Assembly: GCA_902527105.1 (NCBI GenBank)
Contig: CABZNT010000004.1
Location: 1-64,000 of the forward strand
Reading direction: 5' to 3'
Origin: an uncultured Prochlorococcus sp.
Lineage (GTDB): Bacteria; Cyanobacteriota; Cyanobacteriia; PCC-6307; Cyanobiaceae
DNA length: 64,000 nucleotides
A program made the translations under genes and the position numbers. The notes below the pieces were generated by a model. That model was given only the letters and a program-made list of their open reading frames with translations. It had not been told where the DNA came from and searched no databases. Position 1 is the stretch's first letter. The number at the start of each line of letters is the position of its first letter. This document shows positions 30,780-43,649 of this stretch, in pieces.

Positions 30780-32516
30780 TCAGCTTTCAAAAACAATACT
30801 AAATGTCTCTTTATCCAGATTAAATTTTCTTGAAGAAGAATATAAAATTTCATTATTAATACTAAACCTAGTATTTATTACCTTGATACTACTTTTTGGA
30901 TGCAATGCTTGTTCAATATTTCTAGAAACAATAATTCCAATCTTTGTACTGTTTTCATAATTGGATAAAAACTGAATAAATAATTCTATAATTTTTATTT
31001 CTTCATCAGTAATGTTGGAATTGGTTCTATTTTCATCATGTAAAATTCGCCAAACTAATTTTGGTCGATTCCAAAAAGCTAATAATCTTGGGGTACTTTC
31101 CAGTTTAATATTAATATTCTGCTCACTACAAAATTTAATAACATTATTTTTTATTGGAACTAGGTCAATAGATTTATATTTTCCGTCAAGAAAAATTGAT
31201 ATAAATGGATCTATATTCCTGAAATTAGGATTATCTTCATCTATCATGTGGCCTAGTTTCGTTTTTTTAACACTCAAATATTCTGCATTATTATCGTTCG
31301 GACAAATTACTAATGGAACTCTTTCAATAACCTCTATACCATAACCCCCTAATCCAGCAATCTTTCTAGGATTATTTGTAAGTAATTTTAGTTTTTTTAT
31401 ACCTAGATCGGTTAATATCTGTGCTCCAACTCCATAATTTCTAAGATCTGCGGGAAAACCTAATTTTTCATTAGCCTCCACAGTGTCCAATCCACCATCC
31501 TGTAAACTATAAGCTTTTAATTTATTTATTAGACCAATACCTCTACCTTCTTGTCTTAAGTAAACAACGACTCCCTCTTCCTCCTTTTCAATCCTCGATA
31601 ATGCAGCCTCTAACTGAGGTCTACAATCACAACGTAATGATCCAAAAGCATCGCCAGTTAAGCACTCTGAATGCATTCTTACTAGTACAGGCTCGCTTAA
31701 TTTTGATGATTTTTGTTTAACTAATGCAACATGCTCTGAACCATCAAGTTCATTAACATATCCATAAGCTTTGAAATTACCAAAAATACTTGGAAGTACA
31801 GCATCGGATTTTCTAAATACAAATCTCTCAGTTTGAAACCGATAACTTATTAAATCGGCTATGGATATTAATTTCATTCCCCACTGTTTTGCATACTCTT
31901 TAAGTTGTGGAAGTCTTGACATGGAACCGTCAGGATTTTGTATTTCACAAATCACTCCAGCGGGATAAAGACCTGACATTGCAGCAATATCAACTGCCGC
32001 TTCAGTATGACCTGCCCTTTTTAAAACACCACCTTTTTTAGCTCTTAATGGAAAAATATGTCCAGGCCTCCTTAAATCATCAGGTTTTGAATTTGGGTTT
32101 ATAGCAACTTGAATTGTCTTGGCCCTGTCCTCAGCTGAAATTCCAGTAGTAACATTATTTTCAGGTCCAGCATCAATTGATATCGTAAAAGCAGTTTGAT
32201 TTTCATCTGTATTTCTATCTACCATTAAAGGTAAATCTAAAGAGTCTAGTTTTTCACCTTGCATAGCAAGGCATATAAGTCCACGTCCTTCAGTAGCCAT
32301 AAAATTAATTTGCTGTGGCGTTGCAAACTGAGCCGCACATATTAAATCTCCTTCATTTTCTCTTCTTTCATCATCTACAACAATTATGCATTCACCATTT
32401 CTTATGGCTGCTAAAGCATCACTGATAGGATCAAATTCAATTTTAAAAGTTTCATTTATATCCAAAATTGTTCCATTATTTGATTTGGGACTTGTTTCTT
32501 TCATTATTCCTATCAA
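30780..32516 (-). CDS. ribBA: Bifunctional 3,4-dihydroxy-2-butanone-4-phosphate synthase / GTP cyclohydrolase II
   Basis: [74 protein letters not shown]; long C-terminal extension. Confidence 0.96.
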   Translation of the reverse strand: MIGIMKETSPKSNNGTILDINETFKIEFDPISDALAAIRNGECIIVVDDERRENEGDLICAAQFATPQQINFMATEGRGLICLAMQGEKLDSLDLPLMVDRNTDENQTAFTISIDAGPENNVTTGISAEDRAKTIQVAINPNSKPDDLRRPGHIFPLRAKKGGVLKRAGHTEAAVDIAAMSGLYPAGVICEIQNPDGSMSRLPQLKEYAKQWGMKLISIADLISYRFQTERFVFRKSDAVLPSIFGNFKAYGYVNELDGSEHVALVKQKSSKLSEPVLVRMHSECLTGDAFGSLRCDCRPQLEAALSRIEKEEEGVVVYLRQEGRGIGLINKLKAYSLQDGGLDTVEANEKLGFPADLRNYGVGAQILTDLGIKKLKLLTNNPRKIAGLGGYGIEVIERVPLVICPNDNNAEYLSVKKTKLGHMIDEDNPNFRNIDPFISIFLDGKYKSIDLVPIKNNVIKFCSEQNINIKLESTPRLLAFWNRPKLVWRILHDENRTNSNITDEEIKIIELFIQFLSNYENSTKIGIIVSRNIEQALHPKSSIKVINTRFSINNEILYSSSRKFNLDKETFSIVFES

Positions 32517-32592
32517 TATAGAAAAATAGTGTTTTAGTTACCTTTAATTCAACACTCTATAATCCTATCTTAAAGTCTGACAATTCAAAAAA

Positions 32593-33648
32593 ATGAATGT
32601 TGCAATAGTAGGTGCTACAGGTTACGGCGGTATCCAAGCTGTAAATCTTTTAAAGAAAAATAAAAAATACAAAATTTCATTTTTAGGAGGTAATAAAACA
32701 TCTGGATCAAAGTGGAATGATAATTTCCCTTTTATTTATCTAGATAATGATCCTTATATAAAAGAAATTTCGGTAGAAAATATTGCAAAAAATTCTGATG
32801 TCGCTTTGCTTTGCTTACCAAATGGACTATCTTCAACATTAACAAGGAAATTATTAGATAGAGGTGTTAAGGTTATTGATTTATCTGCTGATTACAGGTA
32901 TAAGTCGTTAGATGAATGGAGAAAAGTATACTCTAAAGAAGCTGCTACTTATAAGAGGAATGATGATGATTTATGTAAAGAGGCAGTCTACGGTCTTCCT
33001 GAAATAAATAAAGAAGCTATTTCTAAAGGAAGATTAATTGCTTGTCCAGGATGTTATCCAACATCTGCTCTTATTCCATTAGCTCCTTATCTTTCGCAAG
33101 GAATTATTGAAAATGAAGGTATAGTTATTGATTCTAAAAGCGGAACTTCTGGCGGTGGTCGAGAACCAAACCAAAAACTACTTTTATCAGAATGTGGTGA
33201 AGGTCTATCAGCATATGGATTGATAAACCATAGACATACCTCAGAGATTGAGGAAGTAGCATCTTTGATTTCTGGAAATAAAATTGAACTGCTTTTTACA
33301 CCCCATTTGGTTCCAATTTCAAGAGGTATGCATTCGACTATATATGGGAGATTAAGAGATCCAGGATTAACTTCTGATGATTGCAGAATTCTTTTGGATA
33401 ATTATTATAGAAATTTTAAAAATATTAAAGTCTTACCTGTAGATACATTCCCATCAACAAAATGGGTTAAAAATACTAACCAAATTTTCCTTTCTGTTAA
33501 AGTTGATATTCGAAATGGAAGGATAATTATATTATCTGTAATTGATAATTTGTTAAAAGGACAGACTGGGCAAGCAATTCAAAATTTAAATATAATGAGT
33601 GGCTTTTCAATGGATGAAGGTCTTGAATTAACTAATAATTTCCCATAA
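32593..33648 (+). CDS. argC: N-acetyl-gamma-glutamyl-phosphate reductase
   Basis: VAIVGATGYGG, YGLPEINKEAI, ACPGCYPTSALIPLAP, FTPHLVPISRGM. Confidence 0.96.
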   Translation: MNVAIVGATGYGGIQAVNLLKKNKKYKISFLGGNKTSGSKWNDNFPFIYLDNDPYIKEISVENIAKNSDVALLCLPNGLSSTLTRKLLDRGVKVIDLSADYRYKSLDEWRKVYSKEAATYKRNDDDLCKEAVYGLPEINKEAISKGRLIACPGCYPTSALIPLAPYLSQGIIENEGIVIDSKSGTSGGGREPNQKLLLSECGEGLSAYGLINHRHTSEIEEVASLISGNKIELLFTPHLVPISRGMHSTIYGRLRDPGLTSDDCRILLDNYYRNFKNIKVLPVDTFPSTKWVKNTNQIFLSVKVDIRNGRIIILSVIDNLLKGQTGQAIQNLNIMSGFSMDEGLELTNNFP

Positions 33649-34288
33649 AATTACTTCTTATCAAAAAACCAGCATGAGAGATTGAGTGAGGTAAGATTTT
33701 ATGTTCAAGTATTTGTATTTTTCTGGTAAGTGATTCAATATCATCATCATCTCTAATAGGCAATGCAGCTTGCATTATCAATGATCCACTATCTACTTCC
33801 TTTTCAACAAAATGTACTGAACAACCAGTTATTTTTGAACCATTTAATATAGAATCCTTTACAGCAGAACCACCTTTATATGCAGGAAGTAATGAAGGAT
33901 GAATATTTATCATTTTATTCTTAAATTTATCAACAAAAAATGGAGTGACAATTTTCATCCAGCCTGCCATAACAACAAGTTCAACTTCATACCTAATTAA
34001 AGTATTTACAATTTCTAATTCAAATAACTCTTTTTGTGAAAAGTCTTTATCTCTTATTATTTTATGAGGTATTTTTGCAGTCTCAGCTCTTTTTATACAA
34101 CCAGCACTTTCTTTGTTAGTTATAAGAACTTTTATATCTATATCTAAATCTCCTTTTTCAGAGAGATTAATTAACTCCTGAAAGTTTGTTCCTTTCCCAG
34201 AAGCAAGTACACCTATTTTTAATTTTGGGGAAAATCTTCTAAATTCTGATATTTCAGGAGAAAGTATGTAATTAAATGATTTATCCAA
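33632..34288 (-). CDS. purN: Phosphoribosylglycinamide formyltransferase
   Basis: GVLASGKGTNFQ, VVMAGWMKIV, NIHPSLLPAYKGGSAVKDSI, GCSVHFVEKEVDSGSLI. Confidence 0.94.
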   Translation of the reverse strand: MDKSFNYILSPEISEFRRFSPKLKIGVLASGKGTNFQELINLSEKGDLDIDIKVLITNKESAGCIKRAETAKIPHKIIRDKDFSQKELFELEIVNTLIRYEVELVVMAGWMKIVTPFFVDKFKNKMINIHPSLLPAYKGGSAVKDSILNGSKITGCSVHFVEKEVDSGSLIMQAALPIRDDDDIESLTRKIQILEHKILPHSISHAGFLIRSNFMGNY

Positions 34289-34466
34289 TGTTTTTAATTT
34301 TATCCAATGATAATTTCATATGAAATAAAAAAAAACCTCCAATTTAATTGTTTATATTTAAAAACATATTTATTTGAAGATAATAATTTAAACAAATTTA
34401 AATGATTCAAATCTATGTAGTATTCATATAGATATAATTAATAAATAAAAGAAACAAATATATAAA

Positions 34467-36065
34467 ATGAATGGAGATTTAAACTCTTGGGATAAATTTT
34501 GTAATTATCTTTGGTTTGATAAAAAATTAAATATTTGGTTAGATATAAGCAAAATTAATTTCGCAAGTAAAGAGATAAAAATTTTAGAAAATAAATTTAT
34601 AGATGTTTTTTCATCAATAAAAGAATTAGAAAATGGAGCAATCTCAAATATTGATGAAAATAGACAAGTTGGACATTATTGGCTTAGAAATCCATCAATT
34701 TCACCAACTTCAAAAATAGGAGAGGAAATTAGCGCAGATATTAATGCAATTTCTGAATTTGGAAAACAAATATTAAATGGACATATTAAGAATAAGAATA
34801 ATCAAACCTATACAGATGTTCTATGGGTAGGAATTGGTGGAAGTGGTTTAGGGCCATTACTTATTACAGAGTCACTGCAGAAGTGTTCTAAAGGCTTAAA
34901 TTTTTCCTATATCGATAATGTTGATCCTTTTTTAATTAGCGAAAAGTTAGAGGAGTTATCTGAAAAATTATCCACAACATTATTTGTAGTAGTAAGCAAA
35001 TCAGGTGGTACGCCTGAACCAAGAATTGCTATGGAAATTATTAAAAGTCATTGCGAAAATAATGCTCTTGAATGGAATTCTAATGCTATAGCAATAACTA
35101 TGAAAGATAGTAAATTATTTAATAAAGCCAAATCTGAAAATTGGTTAAAAATATTTAATTTACAAGATTGGGTTGGAGGAAGAACAAGTATTACAAGCTC
35201 TGTTGGATTACTTCCATTAGCTCTTATTAATGAAAATATATTTGAATTTATTAGAGGTGCATCATTAATGGATGAGGCCACTCGTATGAGTGATTTTAAA
35301 AATAATCCCGCAGCTTTATTATCATCTGCTTGGTATCTAACTGGTGATGGCATTGGAAAGAGAGATATGGTCGTATTACCTTATAGAGATAGGTTACAAG
35401 TATTTAGTAAATATCTCCAGCAATTAGTAATGGAATCATTAGGTAAGAAATTCAATAGGAATGGTGAAGTAGTTAATCAAGGTATTTCCGTTTTTGGTAA
35501 TAAAGGATCTACAGATCAACATGCTTATGTTCAGCAACTGAGAGATGGTATTGATAATTTCTTTTGTATTTTTATTGAATTATTAGATTCTCCATCTACT
35601 AATATTTTTGATGAAAAAGAGAATCCTAAAGAGTATCTTTCTGGGTTTTTGCAAGGAACAAGATCAGCTCTCTCTTCTGAAAAAAGACAAAGTATCACTA
35701 TCACACTAGAAAAATTAAATTGTTTTTCACTAGGTGCCCTAATAGCTTTATTTGAGAGGGCTGTTTCCTTTTACGCTGAATTGGTAAATATAAATGCATA
35801 TGATCAGCCTGGAGTTGAAGCTGGAAAGAAAGCAGCCGCAAATATTATTGAGTATCAACAAAAAGTAAGTAATTTATTAGACGAGGGGGGAGAATATTCT
35901 ATAGCTGACATAACATCATTATTAGATAATTCAGTGAGTGAACCTATATTTTTCATTCTTCGTGAAATGTGTTTTGGTAATGATGATTATTTAGTTAAGG
36001 GAGATTGGTCAAATCCAAATTCATTGATTTTTCAAAAACAAATTCTTAAACAACAATATTCATAA
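34467..36065 (+). CDS. pgi: Glucose-6-phosphate isomerase
   Basis: [71 protein letters not shown]. Confidence 0.96.
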   Translation: MNGDLNSWDKFCNYLWFDKKLNIWLDISKINFASKEIKILENKFIDVFSSIKELENGAISNIDENRQVGHYWLRNPSISPTSKIGEEISADINAISEFGKQILNGHIKNKNNQTYTDVLWVGIGGSGLGPLLITESLQKCSKGLNFSYIDNVDPFLISEKLEELSEKLSTTLFVVVSKSGGTPEPRIAMEIIKSHCENNALEWNSNAIAITMKDSKLFNKAKSENWLKIFNLQDWVGGRTSITSSVGLLPLALINENIFEFIRGASLMDEATRMSDFKNNPAALLSSAWYLTGDGIGKRDMVVLPYRDRLQVFSKYLQQLVMESLGKKFNRNGEVVNQGISVFGNKGSTDQHAYVQQLRDGIDNFFCIFIELLDSPSTNIFDEKENPKEYLSGFLQGTRSALSSEKRQSITITLEKLNCFSLGALIALFERAVSFYAELVNINAYDQPGVEAGKKAAANIIEYQQKVSNLLDEGGEYSIADITSLLDNSVSEPIFFILREMCFGNDDYLVKGDWSNPNSLIFQKQILKQQYS

Positions 36066-38616
36066 TTTTTCCTTTTACAATAATTATTTTTCTTATTTCC
36101 TTTTCTTGAGTCCATTTTAATATGTTGGGTCTTTTAAGAGTCAAATCTTTAATTTGATCTTCTTTCATATCATTATCAATATTTACTTTATCTCTAACTT
36201 TTCCATTCACTTGTATAACTAGTTCATATGAATCTTCCTTTAGTTCTTCGGAATTAAATGATGGCCAGTGTTCTAAATGCACAGATTTTTTAAATCCTAA
36301 AAGATGCCATATTTCTTCTGCAATATGAGGGGCAAATGGAGCCAACAATATACAAAATGTTTTTAAAGCGTCTATTTTTAAATTATTGTTTACGTCATTA
36401 ATTGAATTTGATAACGAATTATAAAACTTCATTAACTCTGAAATCGCAGTATTAAATTTGTTATTTATTATGTCATTTGAAATTTCTTTTATAGCAATGT
36501 TCATTGATTTTATTAAAGCTTTATCTTTATCTGGATAGGATTTACTATTACTATTTATTTCTTTTGCACGATTCACATAAAGCTTCCAGATCCTGCTTAA
36601 AAATCTAAATTGCCCTTCAACATCAGTATCTCCCCACTCCAAATCTTTTTCTGGCGGTGCCTTAAATAATATAAACATTCTTGCTGTATCTGCTCCATAT
36701 TTTTTAATTACTGATTCAGGGTCTATTCCATTATATTTTGACTTAGACATTTTCTCGAAAAGAACTTCGAGTTTAGAATTGTCAGTTGGATCTTTAGGAT
36801 TTGATATGTCAGCAATATCTGAAGGAGAAACATATTTACCAGTTTTATTGTTTCTATAGGCTGCGGACTGAACCATTCCTTGCGTTAATAGTTTTTTGAA
36901 TGGTTCATCAATTTCAAATAGTTCATTATCTCGCAAAGCTTTAGTAAAAAATCTTGCATATAACAAATGCAATATTGCATGCTCTACTCCTCCAACATAT
37001 TGATCTACTGGCAACCACTTATTAATTTCAATCTTCTCAAATGGCTTAGTTGAACATTTTGAAGATGGATATCTTAAAAAATACCATGATGAACACATAA
37101 AAGTGTCCATAGTATCCGTTTCTTTTTTTGCAGCTATTCCACATTTTGGACATGTTGTATTTATCCAATTAGCATTATCACCTAAAGCATTAATCTTGTT
37201 AGCGGAGAAATCTATATCTTTTGGTAATGCAAGAGGTAATTCAGATTGGTTTAAAGGAACAGATCCACATTTTTTGCAATTAACGATGGGAATCGGACAT
37301 CCCCAATATCTTTGTCTAGATATTAACCAATCTCTTAAACGATATTGAATCTTATTTTCGGCCCATCCATTATTTACGCCCTCCTCTGAAATTTTTAATT
37401 TAGCTATGGTATTTGCCATACTATTGTATTGATTTGAATTAATAAGATATCCGTTTTCCACATAAGAATTATCTAGCTCATTAGTTTGTTCACTTATATC
37501 CTTTATTATTACCTGTTTAATTTCAATATTATTTTTCTTAGCAAATTCAAAATCTCTTTGATCATGAGCAGGCACTCCCATAACTGCACCTGTACCATAT
37601 TCATCAAGAACATAACTGGCTACCCAAATAGGAATAGGTTCGGAATTAACTGGATTTATTGCTATTAAGCTAGTTTTTATTCCAATTTTTTCAAGTTCAT
37701 TATTTTTATTATTTTTCAAATGTCGCTTAAGATTTTCTATACCTTGTATGGTTTCTTTATCAGAAATATTTTTAATTAATGAATGATTAACAGAAATTGC
37801 TAAATAAGTAACTCCAAATAAAGTATCTGGCCTTGTCGTAAATACAGTTATTTTCTTTTCTGGATTGGTATTAATATTGAAATTAATATTTGTACCAATT
37901 GACTTTCCAATCCAATTATCTTGCATTATTTTTACTCTTTCGGGCCAGTTATCTAATTTTTCTAAATCATTCAATAACTCATCCGCATAATTTGTAATCC
38001 TTAAAAACCATTGCTTTAATAATTTTTTTTCAACTACTGCCCCAGATCTCCATGATTTACCTTCTGAGTCAACTTGTTCATTTGCTAAGACTGTATTATC
38101 TATAGGATCCCAATTAACTTCTGATTCCTTTTGATATACAAGACCTGCCTTGTATAATTCTAAAAATAGATATTGTGTCCAAATATAATAATTTTCATCA
38201 CAAGTTGCAAATTCCCTATCCCAATCAACTGATAGTCCCAAAAGCTTTAATTGTGACTTCATATGAGAAATATTTTTTTTAGTCCAAACACTTGGACTAA
38301 TTCCTCTTTCAATTGCTGCATTCTCAGCAGGCAAACCAAATGCGTCCCAACCCATTGGATGTAAGACAGATTTGCCCTTAAATCTTTGGAACCGAGCTAT
38401 TAAGTCTGTAATAACATAATTCCTAACATGTCCCATATGAAGATTACCTGAAGGGTAGGGAAACATTGATAGGGCATAAAATTTATCGGTATTCTCAGTT
38501 AATTCATCGGTTTTGTATAAATTGTTTTCTGTCCATATTGACTGCCATTTTTTTTCTATTTCAGATGGATTATATAAATTGGTATCAGACTCATATTGTT
38601 TATCGGGAGAAATCAC
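36046..38616 (-). CDS. leuS: Leucyl-tRNA synthetase
   Basis: [17 protein letters not shown] (HIGH), [15 protein letters not shown] (KMSKS), 856 aa. Confidence 0.97.
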   Translation of the reverse strand: MISPDKQYESDTNLYNPSEIEKKWQSIWTENNLYKTDELTENTDKFYALSMFPYPSGNLHMGHVRNYVITDLIARFQRFKGKSVLHPMGWDAFGLPAENAAIERGISPSVWTKKNISHMKSQLKLLGLSVDWDREFATCDENYYIWTQYLFLELYKAGLVYQKESEVNWDPIDNTVLANEQVDSEGKSWRSGAVVEKKLLKQWFLRITNYADELLNDLEKLDNWPERVKIMQDNWIGKSIGTNINFNINTNPEKKITVFTTRPDTLFGVTYLAISVNHSLIKNISDKETIQGIENLKRHLKNNKNNELEKIGIKTSLIAINPVNSEPIPIWVASYVLDEYGTGAVMGVPAHDQRDFEFAKKNNIEIKQVIIKDISEQTNELDNSYVENGYLINSNQYNSMANTIAKLKISEEGVNNGWAENKIQYRLRDWLISRQRYWGCPIPIVNCKKCGSVPLNQSELPLALPKDIDFSANKINALGDNANWINTTCPKCGIAAKKETDTMDTFMCSSWYFLRYPSSKCSTKPFEKIEINKWLPVDQYVGGVEHAILHLLYARFFTKALRDNELFEIDEPFKKLLTQGMVQSAAYRNNKTGKYVSPSDIADISNPKDPTDNSKLEVLFEKMSKSKYNGIDPESVIKKYGADTARMFILFKAPPEKDLEWGDTDVEGQFRFLSRIWKLYVNRAKEINSNSKSYPDKDKALIKSMNIAIKEISNDIINNKFNTAISELMKFYNSLSNSINDVNNNLKIDALKTFCILLAPFAPHIAEEIWHLLGFKKSVHLEHWPSFNSEELKEDSYELVIQVNGKVRDKVNIDNDMKEDQIKDLTLKRPNILKWTQEKEIRKIIIVKGKIMNIVV

Positions 38617-38723
38617 TTAATTTTTATTTGTTAAATTATTATTTTAATATCCATTATATAAAATAGAAATAGATTGTTAAAAGGAATAATTTATAATTAA
38701 AATTTAAAATATATTATCTACAA

Positions 38724-39584
38724 ATGAAAAATATAACTTTTGAAAAATATCAAGGTAACGGAAATGATTTCGTGGTAATCGATTCTAGAGGAAATGATTT
38801 ATTTAAAAATTACAAGACTAATAAAATATTTGATATAAAAAAAATTTGCAACAGGCAATTTGGTATTGGAGCAGATGGTGTGATTTTTATAGAAGAACCT
38901 AATGAAGATAATTATGCAAAAATGATAATCTTTAATTCTGATGGTTCTGAAGCACAAATGTGTGGAAACGGAATTAGGTGTTTAGTTGAGTATCTCCATG
39001 TAAATGATTCATTGAATAATAATAATATAGAATATAAAATTGAGACTAAAGCAGGTTTAAAAATTGCAAAATATGTAAATGATGAAATTACAGTAAAAAT
39101 GGGAGTTCCAATTTTAGAAAGTCAAAATATTCCAACAACAATTGAAAAAAAAATAAATTCAATTCCTTCACATGAATTTATTGAGAAAAATTTTAATAAT
39201 ATAGGTTATGCCGTAGGAATGGGAAATCCTCATTTAATATTCTTTGTACAAGACGTAGAGTCTATTATTGTTTCCAGACTTGGTCCTATATTTGAAAAAA
39301 ATGAATTATTTCCAGAAAAAACTAATGTGCATTTTTGTCAAATCTTAAATAGAGATAATATCAAGGTAAAAGTATGGGAAAGAGGTGCAGGACCAACCTT
39401 AGCCTGTGGAACAGGTGCCTGTGCTATTCATGTAGCAGCTTATAAATTAGGCCTTTGTAATTCAAAAACCATAGTAACTTTACCAGGAGGTAATCTTAAA
39501 ATTGATTGGTCAAAAGACGATTGTGAAGTCATGATGACCGGAAATGCTAAAAAGGTTTTCTCTGGATCAATGTTAGTAAATTAA
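38724..39584 (+). CDS. dapF: Diaminopimelate epimerase
   Basis: KYQGNGNDFVVID, SEAQMCGNGIRCL, WERGAGPTLACGTGACAI. Confidence 0.96.
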   Translation: MKNITFEKYQGNGNDFVVIDSRGNDLFKNYKTNKIFDIKKICNRQFGIGADGVIFIEEPNEDNYAKMIIFNSDGSEAQMCGNGIRCLVEYLHVNDSLNNNNIEYKIETKAGLKIAKYVNDEITVKMGVPILESQNIPTTIEKKINSIPSHEFIEKNFNNIGYAVGMGNPHLIFFVQDVESIIVSRLGPIFEKNELFPEKTNVHFCQILNRDNIKVKVWERGAGPTLACGTGACAIHVAAYKLGLCNSKTIVTLPGGNLKIDWSKDDCEVMMTGNAKKVFSGSMLVN

Positions 39585-40756
39585 TGGAAAATAATTTTAT
39601 CTATTTAGATAATGCATCCACAACACCATTATCTGATAATGTTTTAAATATAATAAATTCAACTTATAGAAATTATTGGCATAACCCTTCATCTACATAT
39701 GAACTAGGGATAAAATGCTCTACATATCTTGAAAAAATTAGATCTAAAATTGCTTATATATTTGAAGCAGTTCCAGAGGATATAATTTTCACTTCTGGTT
39801 CTTCGGAATCAACAAATATTGTATTTAATAATATTTATGAGAACTTTAAAAATGGTAGAGTTATCATTTCTAATGTTGAACATCAAGCAACAACTATTTG
39901 CGCAAATAAACTTAAAAAACAAAATTGGGATATTTACGAATGGTCAGTTAATAATGATGGAATTATAAATATTTCTAATATCGATAAAATTTTAACCAAT
40001 CAAACTAAGCTTGTTTCAATTATTTGGGGACAAAGTGAAATTGGGACAATACAACCTGTTCAATTTATAGGTTCCAAATGTCAAGAATTAAATATAATGT
40101 TTCATTTAGATGGAACTCAAATATTAAGTAATGGAATATTCAGTTGGAAAAATCTTAAATGTGATTTTTTAAGTTTATCTGCTCATAAATTTGGAGGTCC
40201 AAAAGGTATAGGTATTCTTTTAACAAAAGAAAATTCTAGACAAATTTTAAAAAATAAGGACATATCACTTACTCAGGAATTTTCAATTAGACAAGGTACA
40301 CAAGCTTTGCCATTAATTGCTGGAATGTATGAATCATTAAAGAATATTAAAGGAAAAATAAAAATTTATGATTACGTAACTGAATTTCCTTCTAATAATA
40401 TTAATAAACTTAAAAATTATTTTTTACAAAAAATTAAGGATAATAATCATATAAAGATAACTGGTAGCATTCAACATAGACTTCCTAATCATATTTCTTT
40501 TCTTCTATTAAATAAACTATTTGAGCCTATAAGAGCCTATAAGATTGTTAATTTCATGTCAGAAAATAGAATTGCTATAAGTAGTGGAAGTGCTTGTTCA
40601 AGTTCATCTGGGAAACCTAGCTCAACACTTAAGAATATTGGTTTAAAAGATGATGAACTATATTCAAATATTCGTGTTACTTTAGGTTCATTAAACAATA
40701 AGTCAGAAATAGATAAATTTTTAGAACTTATTCAAATATGTATTAACAAATTTTAA
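39584..40756 (+). CDS. Cysteine desulfurase (NifS/IscS family)
   Basis: YLDNASTTPLSDNVL, FTSGSSESTNIV, LSAHKFGGPKGIGIL, AISSGSACSSSSGKPS. Confidence 0.92.
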   Translation: MENNFIYLDNASTTPLSDNVLNIINSTYRNYWHNPSSTYELGIKCSTYLEKIRSKIAYIFEAVPEDIIFTSGSSESTNIVFNNIYENFKNGRVIISNVEHQATTICANKLKKQNWDIYEWSVNNDGIINISNIDKILTNQTKLVSIIWGQSEIGTIQPVQFIGSKCQELNIMFHLDGTQILSNGIFSWKNLKCDFLSLSAHKFGGPKGIGILLTKENSRQILKNKDISLTQEFSIRQGTQALPLIAGMYESLKNIKGKIKIYDYVTEFPSNNINKLKNYFLQKIKDNNHIKITGSIQHRLPNHISFLLLNKLFEPIRAYKIVNFMSENRIAISSGSACSSSSGKPSSTLKNIGLKDDELYSNIRVTLGSLNNKSEIDKFLELIQICINKF

Positions 40757-41382
40757 TGGAAACTAATTATAGACTACCTAAGGATTTAAATGAATCTCTT
40801 AAGAATATGGAGGATGCAATTATTCCAAGTTTATTAGATTCAAATAAAAGATTTACTATAGAATTTAATTTTGAAGGATTGAAATTTAACAGAATTGGAA
40901 TAACTATCTACAATATATTATCTAAAAATAATGATGTATTCATAACATTTGCTGATCAAGGTGCTGTTTCATTGGCTCAAAGAGACTATCCAGATATTAA
41001 AGATAAAATTTTTACTTTTAAATCATTTAATGAATCAAATAATATAAATAATATTGATAGTGCAATGATATCGATACTTCCTCAGACATATGATTTCGAT
41101 TCATTTGAACCTATGTCTGATAATTATCAAGGAACGCATTATTCATTAAATCCAAAATTTGAAGATACCAATATTGGTATAGGAAGTGTTATTAGAGAGA
41201 GACGTAAAAATTTTGTCAAAACATGGAAAAATATTTATTTCCTTCAGCCTTTAAATAAAGCTGCTCTTATGCATATTTATCCAAGTAACTGGTTGCTTTT
41301 TAAAGAAGAAAACAAAAAATATTATTTTAAAAAAGAGTTTGAAATTAAACCGGATAACGAATCTATTTTTGTAAATTTATAG
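40756..41382 (+). CDS. DUF1995 family protein
   Basis: 208 aa; KDLNESLKNMEDAIIPSLLDSNKRFTIEFNFEGLKFN... as in cyanobacterial/plastid DUF1995 proteins. Confidence 0.7.
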   Translation: METNYRLPKDLNESLKNMEDAIIPSLLDSNKRFTIEFNFEGLKFNRIGITIYNILSKNNDVFITFADQGAVSLAQRDYPDIKDKIFTFKSFNESNNINNIDSAMISILPQTYDFDSFEPMSDNYQGTHYSLNPKFEDTNIGIGSVIRERRKNFVKTWKNIYFLQPLNKAALMHIYPSNWLLFKEENKKYYFKKEFEIKPDNESIFVNL

Positions 41383-41383
41383 A

Positions 41384-42613
41384 TTGAATGTGATAAAAAA
41401 AATTTATTCATTTTTCATTATTGTTCTTCTAACAGTAACATCTCCTATCTTAATAAGATATTTACTAACTAATCAGAAAATACCTATTTTAAATAACATT
41501 TATTTTAATTTCCCTGGAGTAATAACAAAAAATAAAAAATGTCCTACTTATGATGCTTTATTAAATCAAACGCTTGATGATTCTTTTAGTGTATCGATCA
41601 TTAATAATAAAGGAGAAATAATTAGTTCCTATAATGATGAAGTTCCCAGGTTGCCAGCATCAAATCAAAAATTATTCTCATCAGCTTATGTTTTGAGTAA
41701 ATATAAATTAAATAATAATTTAAAAACTTCCTTATTAAAAAAAAATAAAAACAATTATTTTTTGCTCGGTCAAGGTGATCCAGATCTAAATTATGAACAT
41801 ATAATCGAACTGGTATCAAAAGTTAAAGAAAATAAAATTATTAACTTTAATATTGTAGAAATTGATTCAAAATTATATTGGCCAAAAGGTTGGACAAATA
41901 CAGATAAACTTTACGAATATGGATCTCCAATTACATCTCTCGCAATAGAAAGTAATAACAATAAATATGAAGATATTTATGAATTAAAAAATTTTATTAA
42001 AAAATATTTTAAAAATAAATTTCCAAATTCAAAAGTAAATATAGAATTTATTGATTCAGAAAAAAAATTTTATTTAAAAGATATTAAAGAAATAAATAAA
42101 ATATATTCAACTCCAATTCTTTCATTATTAACTTTAACAAATTCTGAAAGCCATAATTTTACCGCTGAATCTCTCTTTAAAAACGCATCAAATACATGGA
42201 ATGATAATGACTATACAAAATTGAAAAAATGGTTAGAAAATAAAGGACTCCCTGTAACTAATACATACTTTGCAGATGCTAGTGGTTTGTCTAGAAATAA
42301 TAAAATTACCACAAAGTTAGTTGCATTGTTTTTACATAAAATGAGATATTCTAATAATTTTCAAACTTATCAATCTACACTTGCAATTATGGGAGTAAGA
42401 GGAACATTAGCTAAAAGATTTGTAAATAGTGAATTATCTGGAAATTTTTTTGGAAAAACTGGTACTCTTTCAAATGTCTTTGCATTATCTGGTTTTTTAT
42501 ATAAAAATGATAAGCCAATAATTATAAGCATTATCCAAAATTCAAATAATATTAATAAAGAAAAATCATTTAAATTATTACGTGATGTTTATTACTTGAA
42601 ATCTTGTAAATAA
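41384..42613 (+). CDS. D-alanyl-D-alanine carboxypeptidase / PBP4 (S13 family)
   Basis: PASNQKLFSSAYVLSKY (SxxK), DASGLSRNNKITTK (SxN), GNFFGKTGTLSNVFALSGF (KTG). Confidence 0.88.
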   Translation: MNVIKKIYSFFIIVLLTVTSPILIRYLLTNQKIPILNNIYFNFPGVITKNKKCPTYDALLNQTLDDSFSVSIINNKGEIISSYNDEVPRLPASNQKLFSSAYVLSKYKLNNNLKTSLLKKNKNNYFLLGQGDPDLNYEHIIELVSKVKENKIINFNIVEIDSKLYWPKGWTNTDKLYEYGSPITSLAIESNNNKYEDIYELKNFIKKYFKNKFPNSKVNIEFIDSEKKFYLKDIKEINKIYSTPILSLLTLTNSESHNFTAESLFKNASNTWNDNDYTKLKKWLENKGLPVTNTYFADASGLSRNNKITTKLVALFLHKMRYSNNFQTYQSTLAIMGVRGTLAKRFVNSELSGNFFGKTGTLSNVFALSGFLYKNDKPIIISIIQNSNNINKEKSFKLLRDVYYLKSCK

Positions 42614-42618
42614 AAATA

Positions 42619-43092
42619 TTATTTAAAATATTCTTTTAAATCCTTTTCAACAGAGGGGGGTACCATGTGATTAATTTCACCCCCAAATTTTGCAACTTCT
42701 TTTACTAATGAACTACTAAGAAAACTATAATTTGTATTGGTTGATAAAAATATAGTTTCAATTTCATTATTAAGAGATTTATTTGTATGAGCAATCTGGA
42801 GTTCATACTCAAAATCACTCATTGCTCTTAAGCCTCTTAAAATAAGATTAGCTTTTAGATCATTTGCACAATCAACTGTAAGTCCGGAATAAGAAATAAC
42901 ATCAATATTTGGTAAATGAGAAAGAGAATTTTTTATTTGTAAAATTCTTCTTTGAATATTAAATGTTGGTGTTTTTGAAGTGTTTTCTAAAACAGCAACT
43001 ACTAGATTTCCAAATATTTTTTCAGCCCTTTCTATTAAATCAATATGTCCGTTTGTTAAAGGATCAAATGTACCAGGATAAAGAATTTTCAT
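42619..43092 (-). CDS. coaD: Phosphopantetheine adenylyltransferase
   Basis: [45 protein letters not shown]. Confidence 0.96.
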   Translation of the reverse strand: MKILYPGTFDPLTNGHIDLIERAEKIFGNLVVAVLENTSKTPTFNIQRRILQIKNSLSHLPNIDVISYSGLTVDCANDLKANLILRGLRAMSDFEYELQIAHTNKSLNNEIETIFLSTNTNYSFLSSSLVKEVAKFGGEINHMVPPSVEKDLKEYFK

Positions 43093-43151
43093 GAATTTAT
43101 TATGATCGAATAAGAAATTTAGTTAAAATAAGTTTATTAGATATATCAATT

Positions 43152-43640
43152 ATGACATTAAATCTAGAAGCAAAAAAAATCTTATTAAGAAAAATACCTC
43201 ACGGATTATTCATTTGTGGAGTTAGAGACGAAGATAAAAACGAAGTAAATGGATTTACTGCTAGTTGGGTTACTCAAGGTTCATTCATCCCCCCATTAGT
43301 CGTAATGGCAGTTAGAGCAGAGGGTTCTAGTCATGAAATAATAAAGTCAACGAATAAGTTCTCATTAAATGTTCTCAAAAGTGATCAAAAAGATCTAGCA
43401 GCTGTTTTTTTTAAACCCCAAAAAGCATTAGGAGGCAGATTTGAATCTGTTGAATTTAATTTAGGTGAACTTGGATTGCCTATTTTAGTTGATAGTGTGG
43501 GTGGAGTTGAATGTAATGTAGTTGGAAGTGTTGTTCATGGAGACCATACCGTTTTTGTAGGAGAAGTCCAATCTGCATATTTGAATAATGATGTTGACTC
43601 ACTAAATTTATCCTCAACTGGCTGGAATTATGGAGGTTAA
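43152..43640 (+). CDS. Flavin reductase-like protein
   Basis: KIPHGLFICGVRDEDKNEVNGFTASWVTQGSFIPPLVVMAVR...FSLNVL. Confidence 0.82.
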   Translation: MTLNLEAKKILLRKIPHGLFICGVRDEDKNEVNGFTASWVTQGSFIPPLVVMAVRAEGSSHEIIKSTNKFSLNVLKSDQKDLAAVFFKPQKALGGRFESVEFNLGELGLPILVDSVGGVECNVVGSVVHGDHTVFVGEVQSAYLNNDVDSLNLSSTGWNYGG

Positions 43641-43649
43641 TCATCATAA

